Under the pieces are notes generated by a model that saw nothing but the letters and a program-made list of their open reading frames with translations, was not told the origin of the DNA and did not search any database. Made by a program: the position numbers and the translations under genes. Source: JAHBNG01 sp039028975 (GTDB taxonomy: Bacteria > Chloroflexota > Anaerolineae > Caldilineales > Caldilineaceae). Taken from it: a stretch of DNA of 61,474 nt. The stretch is from the NCBI GenBank assembly GCA_039028975.1, contig JBCCHB010000101.1, positions 1 through 61,474 of the forward strand, given 5' to 3'. Below are positions 52,254 through 61,414 of the stretch, piece after piece; within the stretch, counting starts at the first letter, position 1; every line of letters starts with the position of its first letter.

Positions 52254-54554
52254 ATGCAAAAGTTTATTCGCTTCTTCTCTTTCATTCTCTATGGCATCAG
52301 TATGGGCCTGCTTGTCCTCGTTTGGATCCATCAAATCAAGCTGCTTCTTGGCGTGGAGCAATCAACGAGTGGTCTAGTCCTTATGGTTGTGCTGATTGGC
52401 ATGGGTGTCAGTTGCCTCCGATTGTGGCACAACGCTGAACGATTCCTAAAGTCAACAGTTCTTTCGGATCTATTTACCCTAGCCGCAGTTGTGCTCATCA
52501 CCTGGTTATTGGCCTTTGCCAAAGTTATCATCCCTCTCTTGCCCGGGATGCTTACCCAACCGTGGCTTATGCCATTTATTCTGGCAATCATTCTCTTTGT
52601 GATTGCCGAAAATTTGTCTAAAGTGCTCTTTAGCAGCATCAGCCATGTTGGGGAGAACACCCGATCCAATTCAGATAGAGTTACGAATGAAACATCTGCT
52701 GGGTCATCTGGTGCGACGCTGTTTGGTGCCCTTATTGTCGGGTCTGCCATTTGCAGCGCGGTCAGCAGCTTGCTGTGGACTAGGGTAGGTGTGCAGTGGA
52801 GTACCCTTTTGGCAGGTGGCATTGGGGTAGTTGCCTGGGGTTTATCCTACGGATTATCTTCTACTCAAAACAATTCATCTCGGTCAGATATGATCACTGA
52901 TGGTACGACTTCTGATGAAGCACCTTCATTCGGCGCGGTTTTGCCAGAAATACCCTTCTCCGCACGGTTTGTTCCCTGGGCCTATGCCATCTCGGGCTTT
53001 GCTACAGTAGCTGTATTGGTAGTTTGGATGCGCATCCTCACCGTGTTTGTACAAGATCAGCGTATGGCCTTGACCCACTTGGTAAGCCTTTTGTTATTAG
53101 GGCTGGGCATAGGATTGTGGCTGGGGGCTTGGCGCTCTGCTCAGCGACGGCGGCAAGATAGAGCACCCGAACTAAGTCAGATTGTCGACCTGCAAATGAT
53201 TTGGGCCTTAGTTGGCCTAGGAACGCTCTTCCTCTTTGCTCTTCTACCATCTATTAGCCAACCTTTTTTACAAGAGAATGGTAGCATTAGCCGCTTCTAT
53301 CCCTTCTTCTTGGGCACGCTTACACTGCTCTTTCCCACGATTCTTATGGGCATGACTTACCCAATTGTGCTAGACATTGTGGCTTTCCATCGCGGCCAGA
53401 CCATTGCCCACACCCTTTCACAAATCACAGGTTTGTATCTGGTCGGTGGGGGACTAGGCATTGGGTTCGCTCTCTTTGGCTTAATTCCGCTCATTGGTTT
53501 GCAGGGAACTGGGGCCGTTTTGGCTGGGATTGGATTGACTACCGGTTTGATATCCTCATGGGTTGCCCGGGCAAGCGGTGAAAAGGGGTCTCAATTGCCT
53601 CATCTAGGCATGGCTGGGGGGATAGCCTTGGTTCTGCTTTTGCCCCAAGGACACTACGTTAGCCCTCAGCAACTTCCCAATGCCGAGGTTCTCTTTTATG
53701 ATGATAGCCAGACCCCTATGGCTGTGATGGCACCAGCGAGTGGCGAAGCTGCTGAAGAAAGCCTTCAAGAAACGGTTGCTAGACCTCGTCTCATTCTTCA
53801 CAATGGTCAGATTATGGGCTGCAGAGGAGCGTCTAATCTGCAGCATGATTTGGTAGTTGAGTTAGCAAGAGCTTTAGCACCTAAACCGGCACGGATGCTT
53901 GTTCTTGATTTTGAGTGTGGCGAATTGGTCCGTCAATTGGCAGGACAAGAGATCTCACACATCGACGGGATTGCACCGTTCCCACAGTTCGTGCAGGCCG
54001 CCCTATTTTTCGATGCCGAAAACGAGCAGATTCTTCAAAGCCCTCTCTTTACCTCCATCATTACCGACCAACGTGGGTTTCTGCAGCAGGCAACTACACA
54101 GTACGATCTGATCCTATCTGGCCCGGTCGACCCCCATAGGAATAACGGATGGCCTCTTGTTACCCAAGAATTCTATCAGCAAGTTACAGATAGGCTGACA
54201 GAAAAGGGCGTATTCATCCAGCAGATCGGGTCCCCTCAGCTAGCGGAGACGGACTTAAAACGGATTTTGGTGACTTTTCAGCGGATTTTTACGTATCCAA
54301 CCCTCTTGGTTGTAGGTAGTGAAAATACGGGTGATAAGAAAATGATTTTCATTGCAACCCCAGATCCAGTAGGCTTAGATAGGCTCAGTAAGCTATTGAC
54401 TGATGCGCTTCCTGAAGCTCTTTCTATACAGTCGGGCAGGACGAAGGAAAAGAGAGATGTTACGATGATGGCTAGTGCACAGGTTCAAGATTTTGTGGGA
54501 AGCAGCGAACCGCTGGAGGATGATAGAATCTATTTGTGGGCTACTGATGACTGA
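52254..54554 (+). CDS. Membrane protein with C-terminal spermidine-synthase-like domain
   Basis: The 766 residues have about ten hydrophobic helices in the first 480 residues, interrupted by two Ser/Asp-rich loops. A cytoplasmic domain of about 270 residues resembles the Rossmann fold of polyamine aminopropyltransferases (FYDDSQTPMAVM, ARMLVLDFECGELVRQLAG, YDLILSGPVDPHRNNGWPLV, FYQQVTDRLTEKGVFIQQIG). The usual D-x-G-G-G of the S-adenosyl-ligand loop reads DFECG, so activity is uncertain. TATAAT at 52189 may be its promoter. Such fused proteins are common but mostly uncharacterised. Confidence 0.82.
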   Translation: MQKFIRFFSFILYGISMGLLVLVWIHQIKLLLGVEQSTSGLVLMVVLIGMGVSCLRLWHNAERFLKSTVLSDLFTLAAVVLITWLLAFAKVIIPLLPGMLTQPWLMPFILAIILFVIAENLSKVLFSSISHVGENTRSNSDRVTNETSAGSSGATLFGALIVGSAICSAVSSLLWTRVGVQWSTLLAGGIGVVAWGLSYGLSSTQNNSSRSDMITDGTTSDEAPSFGAVLPEIPFSARFVPWAYAISGFATVAVLVVWMRILTVFVQDQRMALTHLVSLLLLGLGIGLWLGAWRSAQRRRQDRAPELSQIVDLQMIWALVGLGTLFLFALLPSISQPFLQENGSISRFYPFFLGTLTLLFPTILMGMTYPIVLDIVAFHRGQTIAHTLSQITGLYLVGGGLGIGFALFGLIPLIGLQGTGAVLAGIGLTTGLISSWVARASGEKGSQLPHLGMAGGIALVLLLPQGHYVSPQQLPNAEVLFYDDSQTPMAVMAPASGEAAEESLQETVARPRLILHNGQIMGCRGASNLQHDLVVELARALAPKPARMLVLDFECGELVRQLAGQEISHIDGIAPFPQFVQAALFFDAENEQILQSPLFTSIITDQRGFLQQATTQYDLILSGPVDPHRNNGWPLVTQEFYQQVTDRLTEKGVFIQQIGSPQLAETDLKRILVTFQRIFTYPTLLVVGSENTGDKKMIFIATPDPVGLDRLSKLLTDALPEALSIQSGRTKEKRDVTMMASAQVQDFVGSSEPLEDDRIYLWATDD

Positions 54555-54610
54555 ATAGCAGAATGGCAAATGGTGAATGGTGGATGAGTGGGGTGGCAGC
54601 AGAGGTACCG

Positions 54611-55975
54611 TTATTCACCATTCATAATTCGGGGCCTTCTCTTCCCCTGGATGATTTCGTTAACCCGTCGCTGCAAGTAACTTTGTTCGGACTGGTTGTT
54701 GGACAACGCAATTGCCTGTTCATAAGCTAGAATAGCAGCCCGAGACTCACCTTGTCGACGCAGTAAGTCGGCCTGTGCGGCGTGAAATAGGTGATAACGA
54801 GATAGAGTGGCTTCACTGGCTAACTTCCCGAGCATCCTTAGACCAACTTCAGGGCCTCTTACCATGGCAACTGCAACAGCGTAGTTTAGCTGAACAATCG
54901 GTGAAGGGGTATGACGCATCAGTGCAGCGTAGAGTTGGGATATCTGACACCAGTCTGTCTCTTCGGCTCGGGATGCTTCCACATGTAGTGCCGCAATAGC
55001 CGCCTGGATCTGATATGGTCCGGGTTGACGCAGTGCCAACGCTTGATCCAGAATAGCAGAGCCTTCCTGAATCAGTTCTTGATCCCATTGGCTGCGATCT
55101 TGCTCTTCAAGTGGAATTAACCTACCTGATTCATCGGTTCTTGCTCCCTGACGAGCATGGTGAAGTAGCATCAGAGCAAGCAGACCTAGTGACTCTGGTC
55201 TTTGAGTTGGGTAGATCCGCTCTGTATATCCCTGTGCTGAACTAGACTTCTCCAATCCATCCAGTAGATGGTTCAACATGCGCCCCAATCGAATAGCTTC
55301 CAAGCAGAGTTCTTGGCGAATGAGGACATCGCCGGATGTTGACGAATACCCCTCATTGAAGATCAAGTAGATGGTGGCCAGTACGGCATTGACTCGCTTT
55401 GGTAGTTGCTCGTAGCCTGGGACTTGGTAGGGAATGCCAGCTTTTTGAATCTTACGTTTCGCCCGAACGAGCCGTTGAGCCATAGTCGGTAGCGGAGTAA
55501 GAAAAGCATGGGCGATCTCTTGGGTAGTCAGCCCGCCCAGGGTGCGTAGGGTAAGCGCGACTTGGGCTTCCATCGCCAGGGCAGGATGGCAGCAAGTGAA
55601 GAGGAGTTTGAGCCGTTCATCAGGAAAGTCATCATCTGATTCAACGACTGCTTCAATCTGTGATTCACTCTCTGAGTGTTGGCCATCCAGTCGAGTTAGC
55701 TGCTCTAGGTCATCCATTTTTCGCTGCAGAACTTGGTTGCGCCGCAGCCGATCAATTGCTTTATTTTTTGCGGTTGTCGTGATCCAAGCGGCAGGGTTAT
55801 CTGGAATGCCGGTTGATGGCCAACGCTCTAAGGCAATCAGGAATGCCTCCTGCATCATCTCTTCGGCCAGCTCAAAATCCTTATAGATGCCGATCAACGA
55901 AGCCAATACCCGGCCCGATTCAGCACGAAATGTTTTGTCGACGGTCTGAATGATTCTTGGAGAAAGCATAGGCAA
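54611..55975 (-). CDS. ECF42-type RNA polymerase sigma factor with C-terminal TPR-like domain
   Basis: Residues 1-170 hold sigma regions 2 and 4 (FELAEEMMQEAFLIALERWP, NPAAWITTTAKNKAIDRLRR, LRTLGGLTTQEIAHAF). Residues 190-454 form the long alpha-helical extension (DUF6596/TPR-like: AVLATIYLIFNEGYSSTSGD, NYAVAVAMVRGPEVGLRML, DLLRRQGESRAAILAYEQAI) that marks group ECF42. In place of an anti-sigma factor this group depends on its own C-terminus and is linked with DGPF/YCII proteins. Such a protein is encoded upstream at 56192-56542 on the same strand, and its promoter carries the ECF42-type motif. Confidence 0.93.
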   Translation of the reverse strand: MPMLSPRIIQTVDKTFRAESGRVLASLIGIYKDFELAEEMMQEAFLIALERWPSTGIPDNPAAWITTTAKNKAIDRLRRNQVLQRKMDDLEQLTRLDGQHSESESQIEAVVESDDDFPDERLKLLFTCCHPALAMEAQVALTLRTLGGLTTQEIAHAFLTPLPTMAQRLVRAKRKIQKAGIPYQVPGYEQLPKRVNAVLATIYLIFNEGYSSTSGDVLIRQELCLEAIRLGRMLNHLLDGLEKSSSAQGYTERIYPTQRPESLGLLALMLLHHARQGARTDESGRLIPLEEQDRSQWDQELIQEGSAILDQALALRQPGPYQIQAAIAALHVEASRAEETDWCQISQLYAALMRHTPSPIVQLNYAVAVAMVRGPEVGLRMLGKLASEATLSRYHLFHAAQADLLRRQGESRAAILAYEQAIALSNNQSEQSYLQRRVNEIIQGKRRPRIMNGE

Positions 55976-56104
55976 AGGGTAAGAGAATCTTATCGTTTAT
56001 CGTGGGGCAAGTAAAGGGATAAGTAAAGGGCAGTTCCACAAAAGCCACTTATGACAAAGTATTTTTGAGCATTGTCTTTTCTTCTTCGCCCCTTACTCAC
56101 TCTG

Positions 56105-56191
56105 CTATACTCAGCTCCGTTTGAAAACACGAGTTTAGTTACTTTGGTAGAGCAGCGGAAAACTTCTGTTATCAAAACGACCGCTGTATAG
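56105..56191. repeat. CTATACTC-type palindromic repeat, copy 2
   Basis: Left end CTATACTCAGCTCCGTTTGA, right end AAAACGACCGCTGTATAG, imperfect inverted ends of about 25 bp. It abuts the stop codon of the DGPF gene and separates it from the sigma gene. Confidence 0.7.
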
Positions 56192-56542
56192 TTATTCGAA
56201 TTCCATAATCGGGCGTACCTCGACAGTACCATTCCATGCGCCAGGGATTTTAGCAGCATATGCGATGGCCTCGTCTAGATCTTTACACTCTAAAAGATAG
56301 AAGCCTCCCAACTGTTCTTTGGTTTCTGCAAAGGGGCCATCAGTTGTTATAGTTTCTCCGTCTCTTACCTGTACGGATGTGGCCATGGAGGTCGGCATGA
56401 GTGCTTCGCCACCGATATTGATTCCAGCTTCGTTGATCTCGTTGGTGAAGTCGAAATAGGCTCCCATATTGGCTTCCTGAACAGCCTCTGTCCTTTGAGC
56501 ATCTTGGGACTCATTGGTGTAAATTAGCATTGCATATTTCAT
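56192..56542 (-). CDS. YCII/DGPF-domain protein
   Basis: The 116 residues begin MKYAMLIYTNESQ and contain the DGPFAETKEQLGGFYLLECK signature and DLDEAIAYAAKIPGAWNGTVEVRP. This ferredoxin-like fold is of unknown biochemical role and is regularly encoded beside ECF42 sigma factors. AAAGGA lies 7 bases upstream of the ATG. It is the probable target of the sigma factor encoded downstream. Confidence 0.94.
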   Translation of the reverse strand: MKYAMLIYTNESQDAQRTEAVQEANMGAYFDFTNEINEAGINIGGEALMPTSMATSVQVRDGETITTDGPFAETKEQLGGFYLLECKDLDEAIAYAAKIPGAWNGTVEVRPIMEFE

Positions 56543-56650
56543 TCTATGTTCCTTTCATTAAAACTGCAATTCGTAGGTTGTTAATTCATTGGCAATTCAC
56601 CAGCAACCTATCATCAATTCACCGACAATTTATCGATGGTACGTAGATAC

Positions 56651-56677
56651 GACGAGTGGGCAGGTCAGAGATCGACA
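56651..56677 (-). promoter_or_regulatory. Predicted ECF42-dependent promoter of the DGPF gene
   Basis: TGTCGA (56672-56677), 17 bases, CGTC (56651-56654) on the minus strand. I recall TGTCGA and CG(A/T)C as the -35 and -10 motifs reported for ECF42. The start would give a leader of about 100 nt. Confidence 0.65.
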
Positions 56678-56940
56678 AAACGTTCCAAAGGAATTAGGCT
56701 GTTTTTCCCATCGGTTGACAATTATAGACATCTGTTCTATCCTACACGTGCGTAAATATAGATACATAGAATAACGCAACATCAGTGATAGAGTCTTCGG
56801 TTCTTCAGACTTATCCAGAGCGGCCTTCGGGATGAAACCGCGGTTTTTTCGTATAGAGATGACCAGAAAAAGTTTGTTATCGTGTCTGCACGATGTTCTC
56901 TTCATTCAAAACTTCTCTGAATGCACAGGGGAAAATCAGA

Positions 56941-56966
56941 ACAGAACTTTTCTGGCGTAGTATATT
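56941..56966 (+). promoter_or_regulatory. Gene-leader core upstream of the Uma2 gene
   Basis: ACAGA, 8 bases, GGCGTAGTATATTT, the same spacing as in the other leader elements, 16 bp before the start at 56982. A second core in opposite orientation (GGTCATCTCTATA, minus strand, 56850-56864) lies upstream of it. Confidence 0.5.
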
Positions 56967-56981
56967 TAAATCTTCTAAATT

Positions 56982-57842
56982 ATGGGAGCGGATATGGCCG
57001 AACTACTTCACGAGAAACCTCAGGCAAAACTTGAACCCATTGAACCCGATATCAGTCACATCATTACCGAGGATGAAGAGCCTGTGGATAATTTACCGTC
57101 AGCCAAGCAGCAAAGATTGCTGGTCGAGCCGCTTTACAGTTCCAATCACCTGCCTGAACCCTATTTGGCCGATGCCAATGTCGGGATCTTCTCTGCTATC
57201 AATATGCCTCCAATTGTCCCGGATGTTTTTGTTAGCCTTGACGTGCAATTAGCAGGAGATTGGTGGCAGAAGCGACATCGTTCCTACTTTATCTGGGAAT
57301 TTGGCAAACCACCAGATGTCGTGCTCGAAATTGTTTCCAACAAAGAGGGTGGTGAAGCAGAAAGAAAGCTAAATGCCTATGCTAGAATGCGCGTGGACTA
57401 CTATGTGATTTATGATCCCCAGCTCCAGATACAGAGTGAACCATTACGCGTTTATGAGCTGAATGCAGGCCAATATTTGTTGCGGCCTGACACAATTTTA
57501 CCCAGGGTTGAACTAGGTCTTATTCTTTGGCAAGGCGCCTTTGAAGGCAAAGAAGAGCAATGGTTGCGTTGGGCCACCATTGAGGATGAGCTACTTCTCA
57601 CCGGTTCCGAACGCGCAGAGGAGGAACGCCAACGTGCCGAGGAGGAACGCCAACGTGCCGAGGAGGAACGCCAACGTGCCGAGGAGGAACGCCAACGTGC
57701 CGAGGAGGAGCGCCAACGTGCCGAGGAGGAGCGCCAACGTGCTGACGAAGCAAAACAAGAAGCTGAACACGAGCGTCAACGAGCTAATGCTCTTGCTGCA
57801 AAACTATTGGCCTTGGGCGTTGATCCTGATACAGATACTTAA
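56982..57842 (+). CDS. Uma2 family endonuclease-like protein with coiled-coil tail
   Basis: Of the 286 residues, about 60-205 form the Uma2 (DUF820) restriction-endonuclease-like fold. The Asp, Glu and Lys positions are visible in PDVVLEIVSN and ERKLNAYARMRVDYYVIYDP. The tail (about 208-270) is six near-perfect RAEEERQ heptads, encoded by 21-bp tandem repeats at about 57616-57745, predicted to be a long charged coiled coil. A second ATG at 56994 is possible. Such proteins are numerous in Chloroflexota and cyanobacteria. Their role is unproven; many have been called transposon-derived. Confidence 0.9.
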   Translation: MGADMAELLHEKPQAKLEPIEPDISHIITEDEEPVDNLPSAKQQRLLVEPLYSSNHLPEPYLADANVGIFSAINMPPIVPDVFVSLDVQLAGDWWQKRHRSYFIWEFGKPPDVVLEIVSNKEGGEAERKLNAYARMRVDYYVIYDPQLQIQSEPLRVYELNAGQYLLRPDTILPRVELGLILWQGAFEGKEEQWLRWATIEDELLLTGSERAEEERQRAEEERQRAEEERQRAEEERQRAEEERQRAEEERQRADEAKQEAEHERQRANALAAKLLALGVDPDTDT

Positions 57843-57968
57843 GTATGACTTAGTTCGACCCCTTTGAACCGCTGTAACCAACATAGATAGCTAGATAAAG
57901 TCTGTTTCCATTATATTTGGGGATGCCTTCTCTATTAGGGCGTGCCCAGAGCAAATCGGATAAAAACC

Positions 57969-57998
57969 GGCGGAAATTTTACTGGCGAACACATATCA
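57969..57998 (+). promoter_or_regulatory. Diverged gene-leader core upstream of the amidohydrolase
   Basis: CGGAA, 8 bases, GGCGAACACAT, with a TAAAGTCTGTTTCC segment near 57893 that resembles the left part of the element. It precedes the ribosome site CGAGGTGG of the gene at 58012. Confidence 0.4.
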
Positions 57999-58011
57999 TA
58001 CGAGGTGGTAT

Positions 58012-59247
58012 ATGCGATTTGATCTGCTAATTAAAGGTGGCCATGTTGTTGATCCGGGGAGTGGGTATAGTGGTTTGCTGGATGTGGCGATAAAGAGAAA
58101 CCACATTGCGGCTGTTGATCAGGCGATTCCGGAAGAGTCTGCCTTTCGCGTCATTGATGCCAGTGGGCAATACGTTACGCCTGGCTTAGTCGATCTGCAT
58201 ACTCACGTCTATCATGGTGTGAGCTACTATGGAATTCATGCCGACCCAGTAGCGGCTCGTAGTGGGGTCACCACATGGCTGGATGTTGGCTCGGCAGGTG
58301 GATACAATTTCCCTGGCTTTCGGGAATTCATCATTCAGCCCTCCACTGCCAGGATCTATGCTTTACTCAATATCTCCTCCATTGGACTCACTGCGAATAC
58401 GTGGGAACTCTCTAATTTGGATTATTGTGATGTGGACATCTGCTGTCAGCTCATTGATCTCAACCGTGATATTGCCTTGGGTGTCAAAGCTCGCATCGAC
58501 CAGAACACAACCCGGGGTACTGGTATCGAGCCGCTGCTCCGTGCTCGGGAAGCCGCAGACCGCTGTGAGCTGCCTCTAATGGTTCATATTGGTATGGGGC
58601 CACCAGAGATCACTAGCGTTCTCGATTATATGAAGCCCAATGACATCCTGACCCACTGTTTTACTGGCGGTGACATGCGCATCATTGATGAACAGGGTAA
58701 CTTGCGTGACGAAGCCAAACGCGTCTGGGAGAGTGGTATCATATTGGACATTGGTCATGGTGCTGGCTCTTTCTCCTTCGAAACGGCAGCGGCACTCATG
58801 GATGCGGGGTACAAACCGGATGTTATCTCGTCCGACATTCATCAACTGAGTATTGATGGTCCCATGTTTGATATGCCCACTTGCTTGAGCAAATTTATGG
58901 CCCTGGGTATGAGCTTTGAAGAGGTTATCTACGCATCAACAGCACGCCCAGCCCAAGTTATGGGTTTGGAGAAAGAGGTGGGTACGCTCAAGCCAGGTGC
59001 CTTGGCCGACGTAGCCCTCTTTCGCATTGAGGAAGGGGACTATACCTTCTACGATGTGCGCATGAATCCTCGCAAAGGTACCAAGCTTGTTCGCAACACG
59101 CTCACCTTGATTGATGGACGCCCCCTTGTCGTGACGGCCGACAAACCCAGAGCACCCTGGATCAAGCTGAGTGAGTCTCAACAGCAGCTTATTGAGCTAG
59201 GACACACGCCTAACGCATTTGATTCTCATTCAAGTTGTGGTTGTTAG
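58012..59247 (+). CDS. Amidohydrolase/deacetylase family metallohydrolase
   Basis: A TIM-barrel metal-dependent hydrolase of 411 residues, close to the amidohydrolase/deacetylase subgroup of the dihydroorotase-like proteins. Metal ligands are visible: DLHTHVYHG (two His), LGVKARID (carboxylated Lys candidate), MVHIGMGPP, LTHCFTGG and SSDIHQL (final Asp). The N- and C-terminal small beta-sandwich parts are present (LIKGGHVVDPG; LADVALFRIEEGDY). CGAGGTGG gives a good ribosome site. With the enolase-superfamily enzyme downstream it may serve catabolism of an amino- or acid-sugar-like compound (inference). Confidence 0.92.
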   Translation: MRFDLLIKGGHVVDPGSGYSGLLDVAIKRNHIAAVDQAIPEESAFRVIDASGQYVTPGLVDLHTHVYHGVSYYGIHADPVAARSGVTTWLDVGSAGGYNFPGFREFIIQPSTARIYALLNISSIGLTANTWELSNLDYCDVDICCQLIDLNRDIALGVKARIDQNTTRGTGIEPLLRAREAADRCELPLMVHIGMGPPEITSVLDYMKPNDILTHCFTGGDMRIIDEQGNLRDEAKRVWESGIILDIGHGAGSFSFETAAALMDAGYKPDVISSDIHQLSIDGPMFDMPTCLSKFMALGMSFEEVIYASTARPAQVMGLEKEVGTLKPGALADVALFRIEEGDYTFYDVRMNPRKGTKLVRNTLTLIDGRPLVVTADKPRAPWIKLSESQQQLIELGHTPNAFDSHSSCGC

Positions 59248-59320
59248 CCATCTATACTCAACACTCTGCATAAATTAACAGTTTTCTCTGTAGTATTGCG
59301 ATGGAACTTTGGGCACACCC

Positions 59321-59400
59321 TGTCATTTCGAGTGGAGTCCGGAGCGAGAAATCTTGGGTAACCAGCCAGAAAGTTTCTCGCCGCCTTCCTCTAAATGACA
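59321..59400. repeat. Palindromic TGTCATTTCG element, copy 2
   Basis: TGTCATTTCGAG at the left, TAAATGACA at the right, and an inner pair GCGAGAAA/TTTCTCGC around CTTGGGTAACCAG. The whole 80 bp can fold into one long hairpin. It lies between the amidohydrolase and enolase-superfamily genes. Confidence 0.8.
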
Positions 59401-59470
59401 AAGTCTCGTTGTAGTGTTAAGTAGCAGTAATATATCACGACCGCCAGTAAACCCTATCCCATATTTCCAC

Positions 59471-60733
59471 ATGACAAACGAAACCGACATTTTATCTATT
59501 AACGAGTTACTTGAGCAACTTGGCCGCGAGCCCATTTCCATCACTGAAATTATGGTGACACCTATCACCTATAAACCAGCCGATGGCTCCTATATCCACG
59601 AATGTGGACCTGTAGTCCTAACCAAACGGGACGCAGCGGTCATTCAAGTCTTCACCGACCAAGGCATCATTGGGATTGGACCTGGCGAACCAAGGGATGC
59701 TGAACGTGATTACAGTCACCTTGTCGGACAGAACCCCTTTGATATACCCACCATGTCCGTTGGTGGGGGGATCGACGTGGCTTGCTGGGATATCATCGGC
59801 CGGGCCAAAGGCCAACCTGTCTACCAGATTTTGGCTGGTGATCATGAACCCAATCCAGAAGTACACGTATATGCCAGCGGGGGTGTCATGTGGACCTATT
59901 ATGATCGGGGGGATGGGCAGGCATATGGTGTCGAAGCGCTGATTGAAGAGGCATTGAGCTATAAAGCATTGGGCTTTGATACCTTTAAATGGCGTCCAGG
60001 AACCGATTGGGATGAAGCGAGCGTCAACCCAACCAAGTTGGGCGAAATCTGCCAACAGCTGCGGGAAGCCGTTGGACCGGATTTCGATCTAGGGCTGGAA
60101 AAGAAGGGGTACGATAGCTGGACCTTTGATGAGTGCATAGAGATCGCTCCCATCATCAACGAGCTGAACTTTCTTTTTTTTGAGCAGCCAATGGGTGATC
60201 AAGGCCCTGCCCAGTTTGCAGATTACCAAACAATCAAGGATCAAATGCCCAACGTCATGCTTTGGGGTGGCGAGAGTTTGCGCTCAGTTGCAAAGGCTGA
60301 ACCTTGGATAACTCAAGAAATTTACGACGCCATTCAGACAGACTGTCACTACATTGGCCTGACCGAAGAGTGGCGTATCGCTCAACTGGCCAATCAACAT
60401 GGTATCAAGATTGTTCCCCACAACTGGAGTACTAGTCTAGGGACAATGTGCAATTCTCATATCGTTGCCGCGGTTGCCAGCGGCCACATGTGTGAGTTCT
60501 TTATGTATCCCAATGGTTTTCGAGAGGGACTCCTAAAAGAGCCATATGTTCCCAAAAATGGCATCATAACCCTTTCGGACAAGCCAGGATTTGGCATGGA
60601 ACTGGTGGATGATTTTACCCAACGCTTTCCATATCAGCCAGGTCCAAACACGATTGCCAATCCGCGGTTTCCCCACGCTTGGCCGCGGGTACGAGAGCGA
60701 GAAGAGGCTGTTTCAGCCAAATATCGATCATGA
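59471..60733 (+). CDS. Mandelate racemase/muconate lactonizing enzyme family protein
   Basis: An enolase-superfamily enzyme, probably an acid-sugar dehydratase or racemase, of 420 residues. The capping domain (ITEIMVTPITYKP, VVLTKRDAAVIQVFTDQGII) is followed by the barrel. FDTFKWRPG may hold the base lysine. Metal-ligand candidates are LGLEKKGYD, FFEQPMGD and WGGESL, and PHNWSTSLG carries a His at the end of the barrel. ATG 59471 was preferred to GTG 59414 because the family N-terminus begins there, although no ribosome site is clear. The substrate is unknown. The next gene follows by 7 bp. Confidence 0.88.
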   Translation: MTNETDILSINELLEQLGREPISITEIMVTPITYKPADGSYIHECGPVVLTKRDAAVIQVFTDQGIIGIGPGEPRDAERDYSHLVGQNPFDIPTMSVGGGIDVACWDIIGRAKGQPVYQILAGDHEPNPEVHVYASGGVMWTYYDRGDGQAYGVEALIEEALSYKALGFDTFKWRPGTDWDEASVNPTKLGEICQQLREAVGPDFDLGLEKKGYDSWTFDECIEIAPIINELNFLFFEQPMGDQGPAQFADYQTIKDQMPNVMLWGGESLRSVAKAEPWITQEIYDAIQTDCHYIGLTEEWRIAQLANQHGIKIVPHNWSTSLGTMCNSHIVAAVASGHMCEFFMYPNGFREGLLKEPYVPKNGIITLSDKPGFGMELVDDFTQRFPYQPGPNTIANPRFPHAWPRVREREEAVSAKYRS

Positions 60734-60740
60734 GCCGAGC

Positions 60741-61244
60741 ATGAGTATACACCAGGGGATAAGCGAATGGGACGGAAAATCTACCGATAAGCTCCATTCC
60801 GTCTATGAGATCTATGGCCAGGAGCCTGGGTTTTCGGCTGAACTCATAGTGCTGCTTACCCAGGAATCACACCAAAAAGGTGCAACATGGCTTCTCAAAA
60901 AGCATTTTGAATCGGGAAGCGAGATTGAAGCTGCTCAAGTGGAACGGGTCTACGAATCCTTGCCCACATTTAAGCACTGGGAAACCAAGCTTCACATCCT
61001 TCAATGCATATCTTATATGCCCATCTCCCATGATGGTAAAAACCACGTAGAAGCATTTTTGCAGGAATGCCTCACTGAGAAGAATAAGTTTGTCCGAGCA
61101 TGGGCCTACAATGGGTTCTATGAACTGGCGGTGCAGCATGCTGAGTATCAAGACGAGGTTGGAGAACTGTTGGACAAGGCCATGATCGATGAAGCCGCGT
61201 CAGTTCGGGCAAGAATCCGTCAAATCATGAAGAAGGGATTCTAA
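60741..61244 (+). CDS. HEAT-repeat-like helical protein
   Basis: The 167 residues are predicted almost wholly helical, in pairs resembling HEAT repeats (HWETKLHILQCISYMPI, NKFVRAWAYNGFYELAVQH, DEAASVRARIRQIMKKG). No catalytic motif is seen. It begins 7 bp after the enolase-superfamily gene and is probably cotranscribed. It may be a protein-interaction partner; function unknown. Confidence 0.78.
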   Translation: MSIHQGISEWDGKSTDKLHSVYEIYGQEPGFSAELIVLLTQESHQKGATWLLKKHFESGSEIEAAQVERVYESLPTFKHWETKLHILQCISYMPISHDGKNHVEAFLQECLTEKNKFVRAWAYNGFYELAVQHAEYQDEVGELLDKAMIDEAASVRARIRQIMKKGF

Positions 61245-61348
61245 GGTCCGAAGATTTTCATATGTTCATGTATCTAACCAACGAGCTACTTAGGAACGAA
61301 AATTGAGGAACGGAACAAAACTGGGTGCGTTTTAGTTTGGGGGTACAA

Positions 61349-61414
61349 GAGTGCGTCGCACTGTTCAATTGCGGATGGGCGCTTGGATCTTTCTCTGAAC
61401 AGTGCGACGCACTC
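61349..61414. repeat. Perfect 19-bp inverted repeat
   Basis: GAGTGCGTCGCACTGTTCA at 61349-61367 and its exact complement at 61396-61414, loop 28 bp. Each arm also contains the odd-length palindrome AGTGCGTCGCACT. No T run follows, so it looks more like a REP-type element than a terminator. A fragment resembling the stop-codon repeat end (TTAGGAACGAAAATTG) precedes it at about 61290. Confidence 0.85.
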
